Shown: piece by piece, positions 8,488 through 18,078 of the stretch
Position numbering within the stretch: position 1 is the stretch's first letter
Layout of the letters: each line of letters opens with the position of its first letter
From: Lacticaseibacillus rhamnosus
Lineage (GTDB): Bacteria > Bacillota > Bacilli > Lactobacillales > Lactobacillaceae
Assembly: GCF_900636965.1 (NCBI RefSeq)
Contig: NZ_LR134331.1
Coordinates: 2,852,001-2,916,000 of the forward strand
DNA: 64,000 nucleotides
Direction: 5' to 3'
Notes under the pieces: generated by a model
The model's input: the letters and a program-made list of their open reading frames with translations, nothing else
Told to the model about the DNA's origin: nothing
The model's database searches: none
Translations under genes and position numbers: made by a program

Positions 8488-8892
8488 TTAACAAATCTTG
8501 CCGCCTAGCGATTTCATTTCCTCACGGCGTTTGTCATCGTTTTGCGGCGTTGAAGTTACCTGATTAAGGGTAACGGCACCGTCTAAAATACCACTATCAT
8601 CACGCAAGGCTAACGAAGCATTTTTAAAATCAAGCGTCAGGCCGCTTCCGAAATAATCGGTTTCCGGATCGCCTGTGGTCAGCTTCAAGCCCGCATCATT
8701 TTCCAGTGGCAGTGCATAGTCTTGGTCGTCCTGATTGGTCACAACAATTTGGTACTTATTGCCAATAGCACAGGAGCCGCCTAGTTTCGAATACTTACTT
8801 GAGCCATCATCTAATGCCAGAAACAAATGTTGATCCTTTGCAACGTGCTCGTTCAAGTACGTCACTGCAGCTGGTTTAATCGTGATTTTCAT
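8488..8892 (-). CDS. HesB/IscA-like fold protein (iron-sulfur biosynthesis domain family)
   Basis: This 134-aa protein resembles the Fe-S_biosyn domain proteins common in lactobacilli (MKITIKPAAVTYLNEHV start, GLTLDFKNASLALRDDSGILDGAVTL end). The start chosen has AAAGGATGG seven bases upstream; eleven extra upstream codons are unlikely. Only one cysteine in the core (GGSCAIG) and one at the C-terminus are present, so the three-cysteine ligand set of true A-type carriers is absent and Fe-S carriage is doubtful. It is transcribed alone. A second member of the family is encoded at 53.1-53.4 kb. Role unknown beyond the fold. Confidence 0.7.
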   Translation of the reverse strand: MKITIKPAAVTYLNEHVAKDQHLFLALDDGSSKYSKLGGSCAIGNKYQIVVTNQDDQDYALPLENDAGLKLTTGDPETDYFGSGLTLDFKNASLALRDDSGILDGAVTLNQVTSTPQNDDKRREEMKSLGGKIC

Positions 8893-8999
8893 GACGGACC
8901 ATCCTTTCAAATACATTGTGCACAATTCTTTTACCTATTTCATCGTAACCACTTCCGCAACCGAAGTCAAATGTTAAGTTTTTCGCAGCAAACAACAGG

Positions 9000-9369
9000 T
9001 TGTCCACACCGGTTATCCACATGTTCAAAACTAAAGGCCCAAAATATAGTATTAAGTATGTCCATTGACACTAAATAGACGATTCAAAAAATTCAAGTAA
9101 AAAATTTTTCGACAACGTTCATCCACAGTTTTTAATTGTTCGATTTCACAAAGTTCAGCCGCTTAATCCCGCTCCAGCAGCCGGGAACAAACGTTTTGTC
9201 ACAAGTCAAAAAAGTTTATCCACAAGTTATCCCCAGTTTGGTGGACAACTTACTCACACCCGGAAATCTTAGTTATGAACAGTATCCACAGAGTTATCCA
9301 CAGGCTAGGGCATCTTTTTACGCAAAAGTTACCCACTCTTGACAAATCTTTTACTTGAACTTTTCCACA
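9000..9369 (+). other. DnaA-box cluster (oriC-like or DnaA-titrating region)
   Basis: Three exact TTATCCACA boxes lie at 9013-9021, 9216-9224 and 9294-9302. One-mismatch versions are at 9000-9008 (TTGTCCACA), 9119-9127, 9227-9235, 9282-9290 and 9361-9369. All share one orientation. An AT-rich stretch (about 9085-9115) lies among them. No gene overlaps. The cluster sits just downstream of htrA, not next to dnaA, which is not in this window. Confidence 0.85.
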
Positions 9370-9433
9370 GATTAGCGCTAAAACTTTCGTGAAATTCTGA
9401 AGAAACCGCTTTCGACTAATTTCGCTGAAAGAG

Positions 9434-9476
9434 CAAAAGAGCCTCGATCAAAAGACGAATCTTTTAATCGAGGCTC
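9434..9476 (-). terminator. Terminator of the walR-htrA operon
   Basis: GAGCCTCGAT and ATCGAGGCTC form a perfect outer stem with an inner AAAAG/CTTTT stem. T residues follow on the minus strand, immediately after the htrA stop codon. Confidence 0.88.
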
Positions 9477-9483
9477 TCATCAT

Positions 9484-10818
9484 TTAATTCTTCAAATCAC
9501 TTGTTGTCTGTGAAAGTTTTATAGAAACGGTTTGCTGCTCACCTTTACGATACAAGGTCAGTTTGACGGTATCGCCGACTTTATGCTTATACAGTTGCGT
9601 GTGTAGCGCAGCGGTATTGGAGACGCTGACACCATCCAGCGCAGTGATGACATCATACTGTTTCAATCCTGCCGCCTTAGCACTGCTACCACTGGTAAAG
9701 CCGCCGACAACGACCCCACCGGTAACACTTTCAGGTAGCTTCAAAACGGATTTTTGCTGACTAGCAGAAACGGTGGACAAGTCGCGCACTTCAATGCCTA
9801 GCGCTGGCCGAACAACTTTACCATTTTCGACCAGTTGATTGATGATCGAAACGACTTCATCACTTGGAATCGCGAAGCCCATCCCTTCAATCGTTGCTCC
9901 TTCAGAACTGCTGCTCGAGCTTCCGGATAGCTTCATTGAATTAATTCCGATAACCTGACCTGACAGATTGATCAACGGGCCACCTGAGTTCCCTGAGTTG
10001 ATCGCGGCATCCGTTTGAATAACCGTTGCCTGTCCGGTGGTGTTACCACTGCTATCGGTCACATCAACGGTACGACTCTTCGCACTGACAATCCCTTGCG
10101 TCACACTGGTAGCATATTGTGAGCCCAGCGGCGACCCGATTGCCAAGACAGTTTGCCCGGCTTCAATCTTGCTAGAGTCGCCAAAGCTGGCAACTGTGTT
10201 AACCTTACTGCCATCAATTGTCAAAACCGCCAAGTCAGACGTTGAATCGGTTCCGACTAAACTGGCTGTCAGTTTGGTTCCATCGCTCAAAATAACTTCA
10301 AGCTTATCCGAACCGCTCACCACATGGTTATTGGTGACAATATAAGCCTTGCCATCTTTCTTTTGATAAATAACACCAGAACCTTCGCTGGCCTCTTCAA
10401 GACTTGATGAACTACTGCTCGAACTACTGTTATTTTGGTTATCCTGGCCAAAAATGCCTTCAAGCCCGCCAAAAGTATCCAGCCCATCGCTGTTACTTTC
10501 AGCCTTTTGCATGTTAACAACTGAGACGACTGCGCCTTTAACCTTTGCAAAAGCCTGCTCTGAAGCACTGCTTTGATTGACTGAAACATTGGAAATCTTG
10601 GTCGTTCCGGCTTTACCAGAGGTGTCGGTCACGCCAAGGCTTGTCGTATGGTTGATCGCCCAATAGGCAGTACCACCACCAACACCGCCACCAATCAAGG
10701 CAGCCACAACAGCAACAATTGCAGTCTGCTTCAAACCATTCTTCTTCGGTTTTTCCGCCGACCGTTGCGGCTTCTGATCCTGTGGCGTCTCCTGAAAGTT
10801 ATGACTTCCGTTATCCAT
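9484..10818 (-). CDS. htrA: HtrA/DegP-like membrane-anchored serine protease
   Basis: This 444-aa surface quality-control protease has a cytoplasmic N-terminus with one transmembrane anchor at ~31-50. A low-complexity linker ends in nine serines (131-139). The trypsin-like domain has the catalytic triad His165 (NNHVV), Asp195 (SDLAVL) and Ser278 (GNSGGPL). A single PDZ domain (~335-430, GLKQYDVITALDGVSV) follows. HtrA degrades or refolds misfolded exported proteins. AAGGAGG lies eight bases before the ATG. It is the last gene of the wal cluster, as in many Firmicutes, separated from yycJ by two repeat elements that may affect readthrough. Confidence 0.96.
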   Translation of the reverse strand: MDNGSHNFQETPQDQKPQRSAEKPKKNGLKQTAIVAVVAALIGGGVGGGTAYWAINHTTSLGVTDTSGKAGTTKISNVSVNQSSASEQAFAKVKGAVVSVVNMQKAESNSDGLDTFGGLEGIFGQDNQNNSSSSSSSSSLEEASEGSGVIYQKKDGKAYIVTNNHVVSGSDKLEVILSDGTKLTASLVGTDSTSDLAVLTIDGSKVNTVASFGDSSKIEAGQTVLAIGSPLGSQYATSVTQGIVSAKSRTVDVTDSSGNTTGQATVIQTDAAINSGNSGGPLINLSGQVIGINSMKLSGSSSSSSEGATIEGMGFAIPSDEVVSIINQLVENGKVVRPALGIEVRDLSTVSASQQKSVLKLPESVTGGVVVGGFTSGSSAKAAGLKQYDVITALDGVSVSNTAALHTQLYKHKVGDTVKLTLYRKGEQQTVSIKLSQTTSDLKN

Positions 10819-10917
10819 AACGGTTTCCTCCTTACGGGCATTCTAACTCACCCTGTTTACAAAGATTATTGTAAGTGACGATTTTGACGAAACTATGAAC
10901 AACATCGGTATTTTTTC

Positions 10918-11040
10918 GTGAGCGCGAACCGGCGCGTTTAGGGATCGGAGTGTAAGTGGCCTCAGGCGTGATGACCCAGGCTTGGTCATTGCGACTGAGG
11001 TCCTTACACGCAGATCCCTGCGCCGGTGAGCGCGTTATGG
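10918..11040. repeat. Dispersed palindromic repeat, copy 1
   Basis: Left part GAGCGCGAACCGGCGCG, core GGAGTGTAAGTGGCC, matching right core GGTCCTTACACGCAG, right end TGCGCCGGTGAGCGCG. The whole unit folds on itself. It lies between yycJ and htrA. Confidence 0.85.
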
Positions 11041-11145
11041 GCGTAAATCAGAACATTAGTGGCCTCGGACGTAATGACCCGAGCTTACCCATTGCGACCA
11101 AGGCCCTTACACTCCGACTCCCACACCAGTAAACGCGTTACAACG
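11041..11145. repeat. Dispersed palindromic repeat, copy 2 (degenerate)
   Basis: A diverged unit adjoining copy 1. It keeps AGTGGCCTCGGACGTAATG, the ATTGCGACCAAGGCCCTTACACTCC arm in part, and the AACGCGTTA end. Confidence 0.7.
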
Positions 11146-11257
11146 AGCGCAAACTGCCACGCGCATCCTCCCCAACCCACAAAAAAACCGGCCAGCTTAC
11201 ATGCTTCCATCTAAGTCGTCCGCTTTTCCACACTGCTAAAACTGCTTTCAAACCGCT

Positions 11258-12094
11258 TCACACAACAAACAACGGGTCGGCAACTGCCGGGTCAGTGTCA
11301 TAAATATGAAAGTCATGATCCACCGCCAGACCTTGCTGTGCCAACAACGACGCCACGGTTAAATGCGCCAGTGGCTTATTGTTGTTATGCGGTGATAAAT
11401 GCCCCAGATAAATCCGCTTCGTCCGCAAACCGATGACATCCATCAAGGCATCCGCACCATCCTCATTGGACAGGTGCCCTTGATCGCTTAAAATCCGTTG
11501 CTTCAACGGCCACGGATACGGACCCGTCCGCAACATTTCAAGGTCGTGATTGCATTCCATCACATACGCATCGGCATCGCGAATCGTCCCGGCAACCCGA
11601 TCTGAAACGTAGCCCGTGTCGGTTAGGATAGTGAAGGCCTTGCCGTCATGATGAAATTGGTAAAACTGAGGCGCGGCAGCATCATGCGAAACGCCAAAAC
11701 TTTCCACATCCAAGTCACCTAACGTCAAAGTTGTCCCCATATCAAACAACCGCAGCTGTGCTTCAGGGATTTTGCCCACACTTTTTGGTAAAGCTGCAAA
11801 CGTCTTGGCATTCGCATAAACGTTGAGCTGCGGATAACGTCGCGCCAACACGCCTACACCACGCACATGATCGCTATGTTCATGCGTGATAAAAACACTG
11901 TCAACATCGGTTAGATCTCGACCGATGCTCTTCATCAGTGCTTCTATTTTCTTGCCTGACAAACCGGCATCCACTAACACCTTGTGACCAGGCGTTTCAA
12001 TATAGGTTGCGTTACCTGAGCTGCTGCTGGCAAGGACACTGACACGCATCCCAAAATCTTCGCCCACGATCACCATCTCCAAACTTTTTACCAT
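11258..12094 (-). CDS. yycJ: YycJ/WalJ-like metallo-beta-lactamase-fold hydrolase
   Basis: This MBL-fold protein of up to 278 aa has the metal-binding motif HEHSDH and further conserved histidines (GVSHDA, LGHLSPHN). YycJ homologues are linked to the WalRK system and, in Bacillus, to exonuclease-like DNA repair activity; which role applies here is unknown. Two starts are possible: the first ATG (278 aa) or the in-frame ATG at 12049 (263 aa, MRVSVLASSSSGNA), which matches the usual N-terminus better. Neither has a strong ribosome site. It lies between yycI and htrA on the same strand. Confidence 0.92.
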   Translation of the reverse strand: MVKSLEMVIVGEDFGMRVSVLASSSSGNATYIETPGHKVLVDAGLSGKKIEALMKSIGRDLTDVDSVFITHEHSDHVRGVGVLARRYPQLNVYANAKTFAALPKSVGKIPEAQLRLFDMGTTLTLGDLDVESFGVSHDAAAPQFYQFHHDGKAFTILTDTGYVSDRVAGTIRDADAYVMECNHDLEMLRTGPYPWPLKQRILSDQGHLSNEDGADALMDVIGLRTKRIYLGHLSPHNNNKPLAHLTVASLLAQQGLAVDHDFHIYDTDPAVADPLFVV

Positions 12095-12148
12095 TTAGTC
12101 AACTGCCTGATCTAAGCAATCGGCTCTCACTGCCGTCCATTCTACCAC

Positions 12149-12946
12149 TTAACTGTCATTACGGTTTTTCATAACTGTTCGAGTGATCGCATTGACACGT
12201 TTTACCGTGACATTTCCGGTCGAACGATTCTTGACGCCAATGTACCAAGCCGGGACATAAACCGTACTGCCTTTTGCATCAAGCAGGTAACTATAAGCCA
12301 ACTGTGTGGACACAATCGCCGAATTATTAGGGATATCATTGTCACGATATAAAGCAATGACAGCATCCTGTTCACTCATCAAGCTTAAATGATCCCGCAA
12401 AATGTTTAATTTGGTCAGATAAGTCTGTGTATAACTAACCAGACGATTATCGGATACATGCAATGTCACTGCCGCACGCCGATCGTAAATCAGTCCGGCT
12501 TGGGGATGCTGGGCAAACACCACGCGTTCGTCATTAGAGAGCGCCGGTGCATACTCATACTCCTTGCCATGGTAGACATTGTTTTTAACAAAAGTCTTCA
12601 TCTGGCGCAGTTCCTGATTCTTCTTTAACGTTATGGGCACATCCAGATTGGCCTGCAATTCCTGATAATCGCCTTCGCTAATGGAAACCTGCTGCTTCAC
12701 CAGGTTCGTGTGTGCCGCGGTTAATGCTGAGTTGGCTTGACTTGCAAGATAATCGCCTTTGGGTGTCTTTTTGCTTAAACGTGGCAGCTTAATTTGATCG
12801 CGCGTAATGTCCGTGATGGTTGCCGCATCGCCACTTTTAATCGTTGCCAAGTCAACCTGCTGCGCCTGAAAATAGCTAATTCCCAGGAAAATATTCAGGC
12901 CGACAAACACAACTAGAAAGATCCATTCAATCCGTCGAAAATCCAC
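12149..12946 (-). CDS. yycI: WalI/YycI, regulator of the WalK sensor kinase
   Basis: This 265-aa protein has one N-terminal membrane helix (IFLVVFVGLNIFLGISYF) and an extracellular domain. In Bacillus it forms a membrane complex with YycH and the kinase WalK and modulates it. It starts with GTG, with GGAGG seven bases upstream. It follows yycH after about 55 bp. Identification rests on both sequence character and its conserved place in the wal cluster. Confidence 0.92.
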   Translation of the reverse strand: MDFRRIEWIFLVVFVGLNIFLGISYFQAQQVDLATIKSGDAATITDITRDQIKLPRLSKKTPKGDYLASQANSALTAAHTNLVKQQVSISEGDYQELQANLDVPITLKKNQELRQMKTFVKNNVYHGKEYEYAPALSNDERVVFAQHPQAGLIYDRRAAVTLHVSDNRLVSYTQTYLTKLNILRDHLSLMSEQDAVIALYRDNDIPNNSAIVSTQLAYSYLLDAKGSTVYVPAWYIGVKNRSTGNVTVKRVNAITRTVMKNRNDS

Positions 12947-13001
12947 AAAATCGCCTCCCTCAGCAAGCAGTTTATTAGCTTGTCAGTTAGTTAAAGATCC
13001 G

Positions 13002-14405
13002 TTATTGCGTTGGCTCAGATTCGCTCGCACTACTATCATCATTGCTCGGCGTCGCAGTCTGGCCACTAGCGGCATTGGCAGACGCATCGCTACTATGATT
13101 CAGCCAGCTTTGATAATCCCGATATTCGCCTTTCATCTCAACATAATAAGTCGGCTGCAAATCGACCACTTGCTGATCATTGCTGCTACCGGTCCACTGG
13201 TAACCAATCAGGATATCCGTAATCTGACTGGCACGATAGCCCGCAGCCACTAACTGATTCACCACGGTAGCAGTTGCCGGTAAGGTTTGTGCCGGTTGAT
13301 TTGTAGGAATCGGCACTGTCAGATTGGTATTAGAGAAATTAATCTCCTGTGACGTCTGCGTATACCGAACAGTAACGTCGCCTTTTTGATCCACATTAAA
13401 GATCGGGAACCCTTGCGCATAGGTTTTATAAACCACTTCACCACGGCTGGCATCATATTGAAAATACCGCATACTAGCCAGGTTTGTCATCTGTAAATCG
13501 CTAAGTCCTTTGAAGGTTGCGTGCAGGAAATTAGTTAAGCCACTGTCAGGAAATGTTGCCGTATAGTTTTCAAATTCAATCGCACCAGTTCCCGAATCAG
13601 CGGTCATTCGTCGAGTTGAACCCGCAGTATAAAGCGTGATATCACCAATTTCACGTGCATCGACATTGCTGGCGGTTTTCGATGGCATTAGCAGGGAGAC
13701 ATAATAATTGGCACTTTGTTGATCCATCAGATAAGCATATGGCGGCAGTTTGATTGGCTGCGTAAAGAACGCAACTTCGTGATTGCCTAACCGCTTTTCT
13801 TCAATCGGAAAAGCGCGGGTAACCTGAGTCGTCACAAGCTTTTGGAGCTGATCCTGTGAGACGTTGGCTAACTTGGCTTCGTAAACCCTGCGCGTGGCAT
13901 CGTTTATTAAGGTCAGTTTTTTAACCGCACCGTCTAAGTTCACCAAAACCCGATTAAAATGAAAATCAGAGGCTTTGATTTGATCTTGCTTGCTAAAAAA
14001 CCACTGTTCAAACTGTTTAAAACTCATGACGTCTTGATAGATAAGTTGCAAGTTGCCATCTTGTTCAAGGTAAGTTTCATAATTAGCCGGCGAGACTTTG
14101 CCCACCGCTTTAACCTGCGTCATATGCCAATCCGCCATTGCTTGTTGAACTTCATGGCCGATATTGGCATTGGCTTTAAATAGCAGCTGCTTTTGACCAC
14201 GATGCGTGTAATAAACTTGGTTAGGCAGGTAAACGTTGCCTTCCATTTTTTTAACATTCGGATCATTTTCGGTTGTTACCTGCACGTTCGATGTACTTCG
14301 GCGCTCCAGCCGCGATGGATTTCGCCAAATCAATGACGTAAAGACGAGGCTTAAAATAACCATGGCGATCAGACTCACGCGCAAAATCCAACTACTAAGC
14401 TTCAT
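13002..14405 (-). CDS. yycH: WalH/YycH, regulator of the WalK sensor kinase
   Basis: This 467-aa protein starts at MKLSSWILRVSLIAMVIL, a membrane anchor followed by a large extracellular region. The gene overlaps the end of walK by 11 bp, indicating translational coupling; GGAGGAGATG precedes the start. An in-frame extension into walK is unlikely to be translated. The tail is rich in Ser, Ala and Thr. YycH works with YycI to tune WalK, the sensor for cell-wall metabolism. Identification is supported by order (walR, walK, yycH, yycI, yycJ, htrA). Confidence 0.92.
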   Translation of the reverse strand: MKLSSWILRVSLIAMVILSLVFTSLIWRNPSRLERRSTSNVQVTTENDPNVKKMEGNVYLPNQVYYTHRGQKQLLFKANANIGHEVQQAMADWHMTQVKAVGKVSPANYETYLEQDGNLQLIYQDVMSFKQFEQWFFSKQDQIKASDFHFNRVLVNLDGAVKKLTLINDATRRVYEAKLANVSQDQLQKLVTTQVTRAFPIEEKRLGNHEVAFFTQPIKLPPYAYLMDQQSANYYVSLLMPSKTASNVDAREIGDITLYTAGSTRRMTADSGTGAIEFENYTATFPDSGLTNFLHATFKGLSDLQMTNLASMRYFQYDASRGEVVYKTYAQGFPIFNVDQKGDVTVRYTQTSQEINFSNTNLTVPIPTNQPAQTLPATATVVNQLVAAGYRASQITDILIGYQWTGSSNDQQVVDLQPTYYVEMKGEYRDYQSWLNHSSDASANAASGQTATPSNDDSSASESEPTQ

Positions 14406-16305
14406 CCCAGTCATCTCCTCCATCGGTAATCGGTTCGTATGGCAGTGAGATATAGAATGTGCTGCCACGGCCTTCTTGTGAATCGACCCAAATGCGGCCA
14501 TGTAAGGCTTCAACGACTTCTTTTGAAATCGCCAAGCCTAGACCGGTTCCGCCTTGTTTGCGGGAGCGTGCCTTATCAACGCGATAGAAGCGATCGAAAA
14601 TTTTACCCAGATCCTGACGCGGAATTCCTAACCCTTGATCGCTGATGGACAAAATCACGTGGTCATGCGTCTGGAATAGGCGCGCGGTGATTACGCCGCC
14701 ATCCGGACTATACTTAATTGCGTTATTCATGATGTTATCGATCACTTGCATGAACTTGTCTGTATCGATTTCAACCCAAAGATCTTCGTGGGTAATTTCC
14801 CGCTTAATCGAATAACGCTTCTTTTGGCCATCCGGCTGTGGCAACGGTTGTGCAGTCCGCGCCTCACCGGTGTGTTCGTTATCCGTCTTGAGCATCATGT
14901 CAAACCGATCCAACACATAGTTGAAGAACTCATTTAAATTGACGGTTTCAAGGTTGAACTTACTGGTACCGGAATCTAAACGCGACAGACTCAGCAAGTC
15001 GTTAATCATTCGAATCATCCGGTCAGTTTCCTCTTGCGTAACATTTAGAAACTGCGGTGCCAGCTTAGGATCTTTCCACGCACCATCACTTAACGCTTCA
15101 ATATAACTGCGCACTGAAGTCAACGGTGTGCGCAATTCATGTGACACATTGGAAACAAATTCCTTACGATCGCGATCAATCTTTTGCTGCTCCGTTACGT
15201 CATGCAAAACCGCGACCAGTCCCGAAATAAAGCCGGTTTCGCGTTGGATCAAGCTAAAATCAACCCGCAAAATCAGATCATGATCAAGCTGCTCCGAAAA
15301 ATCCAACAACAATTCAGTCTGGTGCTCAAGTAAGTCACGCAAGGTATAATCCTTGGCGATATTGAGTAACTTCAAAATCGAAACACCAATAACATCCTCA
15401 TTCTTGGTATTGAGGAAACTCAACGCGGTCTGATTAATAATGATGACATTACCGCGACGATCAGTAGCAATCACGCCATCGGTCATATGCGCCAACACGC
15501 TATCCAACCGGCGCCGTTCCGCTTCGGAGGCTTCTTGGGCTTCTTCAACACGCACGCTTAGATTATTGACGGCGACTGCAAGCTGCCCAAGTTCATCCTG
15601 CCCGTAAATTCGAACCTGGCCGGAATAGTCACCACGAGCCATCCGAATCGCCTGTTTTTTCATTTCGTCAATCGGCCGGGTAATCGCGCGACTAATGACA
15701 ATGGAAAGTAACGTACCCAATAAGCCAGCGACTAAACTGGAAATCAGAAAAATACCAACGATTTTATTAATACTATCGTAGGCTTGCTCCATTGATGCTG
15801 AAATGGCAATTGCGCCAATGACCGAATTATTGTCGCCGGTTGCGTTCGGATTCTTAATCGGCACAACTTTGTAATAAGTCGACCCTGTACGCTCCCGATA
15901 TTCATATCCTTCGTATTGTTGGCCAGAGTACAACGTGTTTTTAATGTTGGAATTAGCTGACTTTTGGCCAACATTAGTCTGGGCATTAATATCACTGTCA
16001 CCGCGAATCGTTCCTTTTGCGTCAATCACTTGTAGATCAGCCGAATTGGCAATATCTGCCTGACTCAAGGTGCTTTTAATATCGTCATTGGCATTGTCGG
16101 TATCGGTGCGCAACAAATCCGCGGCCAGCTTATCTTGAATATAGCTGTCCACGTTAACACTCGTCTTGAACTGTTCAATGTTTTGCTGCTCTAAGGTCTT
16201 AACAAAATAAGCCCCGATCATTTCCAGTGTCACGACCAGCAAAAGAATAAAGACGATCGCGATTTTAAAGTGAATTGACTGAAAGAAGCGAATCTTTTTA
16301 TTCAA
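14395..16305 (-). CDS. walK: WalK sensor histidine kinase
   Basis: This 636-aa essential-type kinase controls cell-wall hydrolase genes. Order: membrane helix (~13-34), extracellular sensor (~35-180), second helix (~182-205), HAMP (~205-258), PAS (~265-370), dimerisation domain with phospho-acceptor His389 (NVSHELRTP), then the ATPase domain with the N box (NIMNNAIKYSPDGG) and G boxes (DQGLGIP, GGTGLGLAI). It starts with TTG, with AGGAG eight bases upstream, 15 bp after walR. The 3' end overlaps yycH. Confidence 0.97.
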   Translation of the reverse strand: MNKKIRFFQSIHFKIAIVFILLLVVTLEMIGAYFVKTLEQQNIEQFKTSVNVDSYIQDKLAADLLRTDTDNANDDIKSTLSQADIANSADLQVIDAKGTIRGDSDINAQTNVGQKSANSNIKNTLYSGQQYEGYEYRERTGSTYYKVVPIKNPNATGDNNSVIGAIAISASMEQAYDSINKIVGIFLISSLVAGLLGTLLSIVISRAITRPIDEMKKQAIRMARGDYSGQVRIYGQDELGQLAVAVNNLSVRVEEAQEASEAERRRLDSVLAHMTDGVIATDRRGNVIIINQTALSFLNTKNEDVIGVSILKLLNIAKDYTLRDLLEHQTELLLDFSEQLDHDLILRVDFSLIQRETGFISGLVAVLHDVTEQQKIDRDRKEFVSNVSHELRTPLTSVRSYIEALSDGAWKDPKLAPQFLNVTQEETDRMIRMINDLLSLSRLDSGTSKFNLETVNLNEFFNYVLDRFDMMLKTDNEHTGEARTAQPLPQPDGQKKRYSIKREITHEDLWVEIDTDKFMQVIDNIMNNAIKYSPDGGVITARLFQTHDHVILSISDQGLGIPRQDLGKIFDRFYRVDKARSRKQGGTGLGLAISKEVVEALHGRIWVDSQEGRGSTFYISLPYEPITDGGDDWDEA

Positions 16306-16320
16306 CAGTGGTGCTCCTAA

Positions 16321-17037
16321 TTATTCAGCGTCAGGATTTCGCAAATAATAGCCTACGCCGCGTCGGGTCACCAACCACTCAGGATGGGACGGATTGTCTT
16401 CGATCTTTTCGCGGAGGCGGCGAACCGTCACATCCACAGTCCGGACATCGCCAAAGTAGTCATAGCCCCAAACTGTCTGTAGCAGATGTTCGCGGGTCAT
16501 AACCTGTCCCAAGTGGCGGGCAAGGTAATGCAGCAATTCAAACTCGCGGTGGGTTAATTCGATATTCTCACCGCGTTTGGATACCGTATATGCGTCCGGA
16601 TGAATCGTTAAATCGCCAACTTCCAATTCACGATTGGCTTCGTCTTCCTCACTGCCGGCAGCATTGGCTGATGAGGTACGGCGCAAGTTAGCTTTCACCC
16701 GCGCAACAAGTTCTCGATTGGAAAACGGCTTGGTAACATAATCATCTGCCCCAAGCTCCAGTCCTAACACTTTATCAATTTCGGAATCCTTCGCCGTCAG
16801 CATAATAATCGGCGTGTCATGTTCTTTACGAATTTGTCGGGCAACTTCAAGCCCATCAATTTTCGGTAACATCAAATCAAGTAAAATCAAATCAGGTGAT
16901 TCTGATTCGACTTTCTTCAAGGCTTCTTCGCCATCATATGCAGTGACGACATCATAGCCTTCTTTATCCAAATTAAACTTGACGATATCAGAGATAGGCT
17001 TCTCATCGTCAACGACCAAGATTTTTTTCGCCATCAT
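16321..17037 (-). CDS. walR: WalR response regulator (OmpR family)
   Basis: This 238-aa protein has a receiver domain with acidic residues DD10-11, phospho-acceptor Asp54 (LILLDLMLP) and Lys in MLTAKD. A winged-helix DNA-binding domain (~135-235) has the recognition region [14 protein letters not shown]. Partner of WalK in cell-wall homeostasis. AAGGAGG precedes two consecutive ATG codons; the second (17034) is better spaced. First gene of the operon; a TATACT -10 lies about 30-40 bp upstream without a clear -35. Confidence 0.97.
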   Translation of the reverse strand: MMAKKILVVDDEKPISDIVKFNLDKEGYDVVTAYDGEEALKKVESESPDLILLDLMLPKIDGLEVARQIRKEHDTPIIMLTAKDSEIDKVLGLELGADDYVTKPFSNRELVARVKANLRRTSSANAAGSEEDEANRELEVGDLTIHPDAYTVSKRGENIELTHREFELLHYLARHLGQVMTREHLLQTVWGYDYFGDVRTVDVTVRRLREKIEDNPSHPEWLVTRRGVGYYLRNPDAE

Positions 17038-17089
17038 CGGCCCTCCTTGGTTTAAGATACACTTCTATAGTATAACGGTTTTAAAGCAA

Positions 17090-17212
17090 GAGCGCGAGCA
17101 GGAGCGGTTAGCAATCGGAGTGTAAGCGGCCTTAAGCCTAAATGGCTGGGCTTTGGCCATTTAGGCTTGAGGTCCTTACACGTAGATTGCTGCGACTGCG
17201 AGCGCGTTTAGG
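17090..17212. repeat. Dispersed palindromic repeat, copy 3
   Basis: It keeps the core GGAGTGTAAGCGGCC and GGTCCTTACACGTAG. The stem next to it reads AGCAATC with GATTGCT, where other copies have GGGATC with GATCCC, and the inner arms read CCTAAATGGC with GCCATTTAGG: paired changes that preserve folding. It lies between walR and a divergent hydrolase gene. The rest of that gap (to 17402) is GC-rich and shows no gene. Confidence 0.88.
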
Positions 17213-17402
17213 AAAGTGTCATCCCTTCCTCGGTCTACGCTTTAAGTGACTTCCGCTGCTTCGATCCGACTCCGCGGTGATAGATGCAGCCCCCCGCTCC
17301 GCCAGCTCTTACTTTCCGTCCCAGATCCCGAAACAAGGTACCCTTCCCGCCGCTACTTACCGTAAGTTAACACCCCACGCATGAATTTTTGGAGGTTATT
17401 TT

Positions 17403-18077
17403 ATGTTTTTCCACCACGATCATCTGAAGCTCTACTATCAAAAAAGCGGCCACGGACCGGCGATTATATTGCTACATGGCAACGGTGAGGATCATACACT
17501 CTTCGCCGACTTAATCACGTATCTCGCCCCGCATTATACTGTGATTGCCTTGGACAGTCGTGATCACGGTCAAAGTTCGGCTACGGACCGGCTTAGTTAT
17601 GATGCAATGACGTCCGACGTTTCAGCTTTAATCACTGAATTGGAGTTAGCCCGGCCGATCATACTCGGCTTTTCTGATGGTGGCATTATTGCTTTGCTGC
17701 TGGCAATTCGGCATCCCGAACAAGTCGGCGCTTTGATTGTTGCCGGGGCGAATCTGACGCCTCAAGGTTTACGCTGGTATTCGCGCATTCTTTTTCGTAT
17801 TGCCGCTGGTCATCGGCCGTCTCCTAAGTTAGCCATGATGCTCCATGAACCGCAAATCACCCCGCAAATGCTGCATAGGATCACCGTGCCAACCTTAGTG
17901 CTAGCGGGCAGCCGCGACTTGATTACACGTAAAGAAACTTTTACGATTGCCAGTTCGATTCAAAATGCCGAATTGCATATTCTCCCCGGCGAAAACCACA
18001 ACTCATATATTCGCGACAACCACAAGCTTTGGCACCTTATCAGACCGTTTCTGGCCGGACTGCAAGCGGTCGATTAA
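17403..18077 (+). CDS. Alpha/beta hydrolase
   Basis: This 224-aa soluble alpha/beta-hydrolase has oxyanion region HGNGEDH, nucleophile elbow GFSDGG (Ser) and likely catalytic His in GENHNS near the C-terminus; Asp in AGSRDLI completes a plausible triad. It is shorter than most members, with a small cap. GGAGG lies upstream of the ATG. The substrate cannot be told. It sits alone before the arginine-linked transporter, with an ArgR-box promoter starting right after its stop, so it is probably not part of that operon. Confidence 0.85.
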   Translation: MFFHHDHLKLYYQKSGHGPAIILLHGNGEDHTLFADLITYLAPHYTVIALDSRDHGQSSATDRLSYDAMTSDVSALITELELARPIILGFSDGGIIALLLAIRHPEQVGALIVAGANLTPQGLRWYSRILFRIAAGHRPSPKLAMMLHEPQITPQMLHRITVPTLVLAGSRDLITRKETFTIASSIQNAELHILPGENHNSYIRDNHKLWHLIRPFLAGLQAVD

Positions 18078-18078
18078 A

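Noticed and set aside
10037-10345. Long antisense frames inside htrA and other GC-rich genes
   Set aside because: Shadow frames of well-supported genes, without ribosome sites or recognisable domains.
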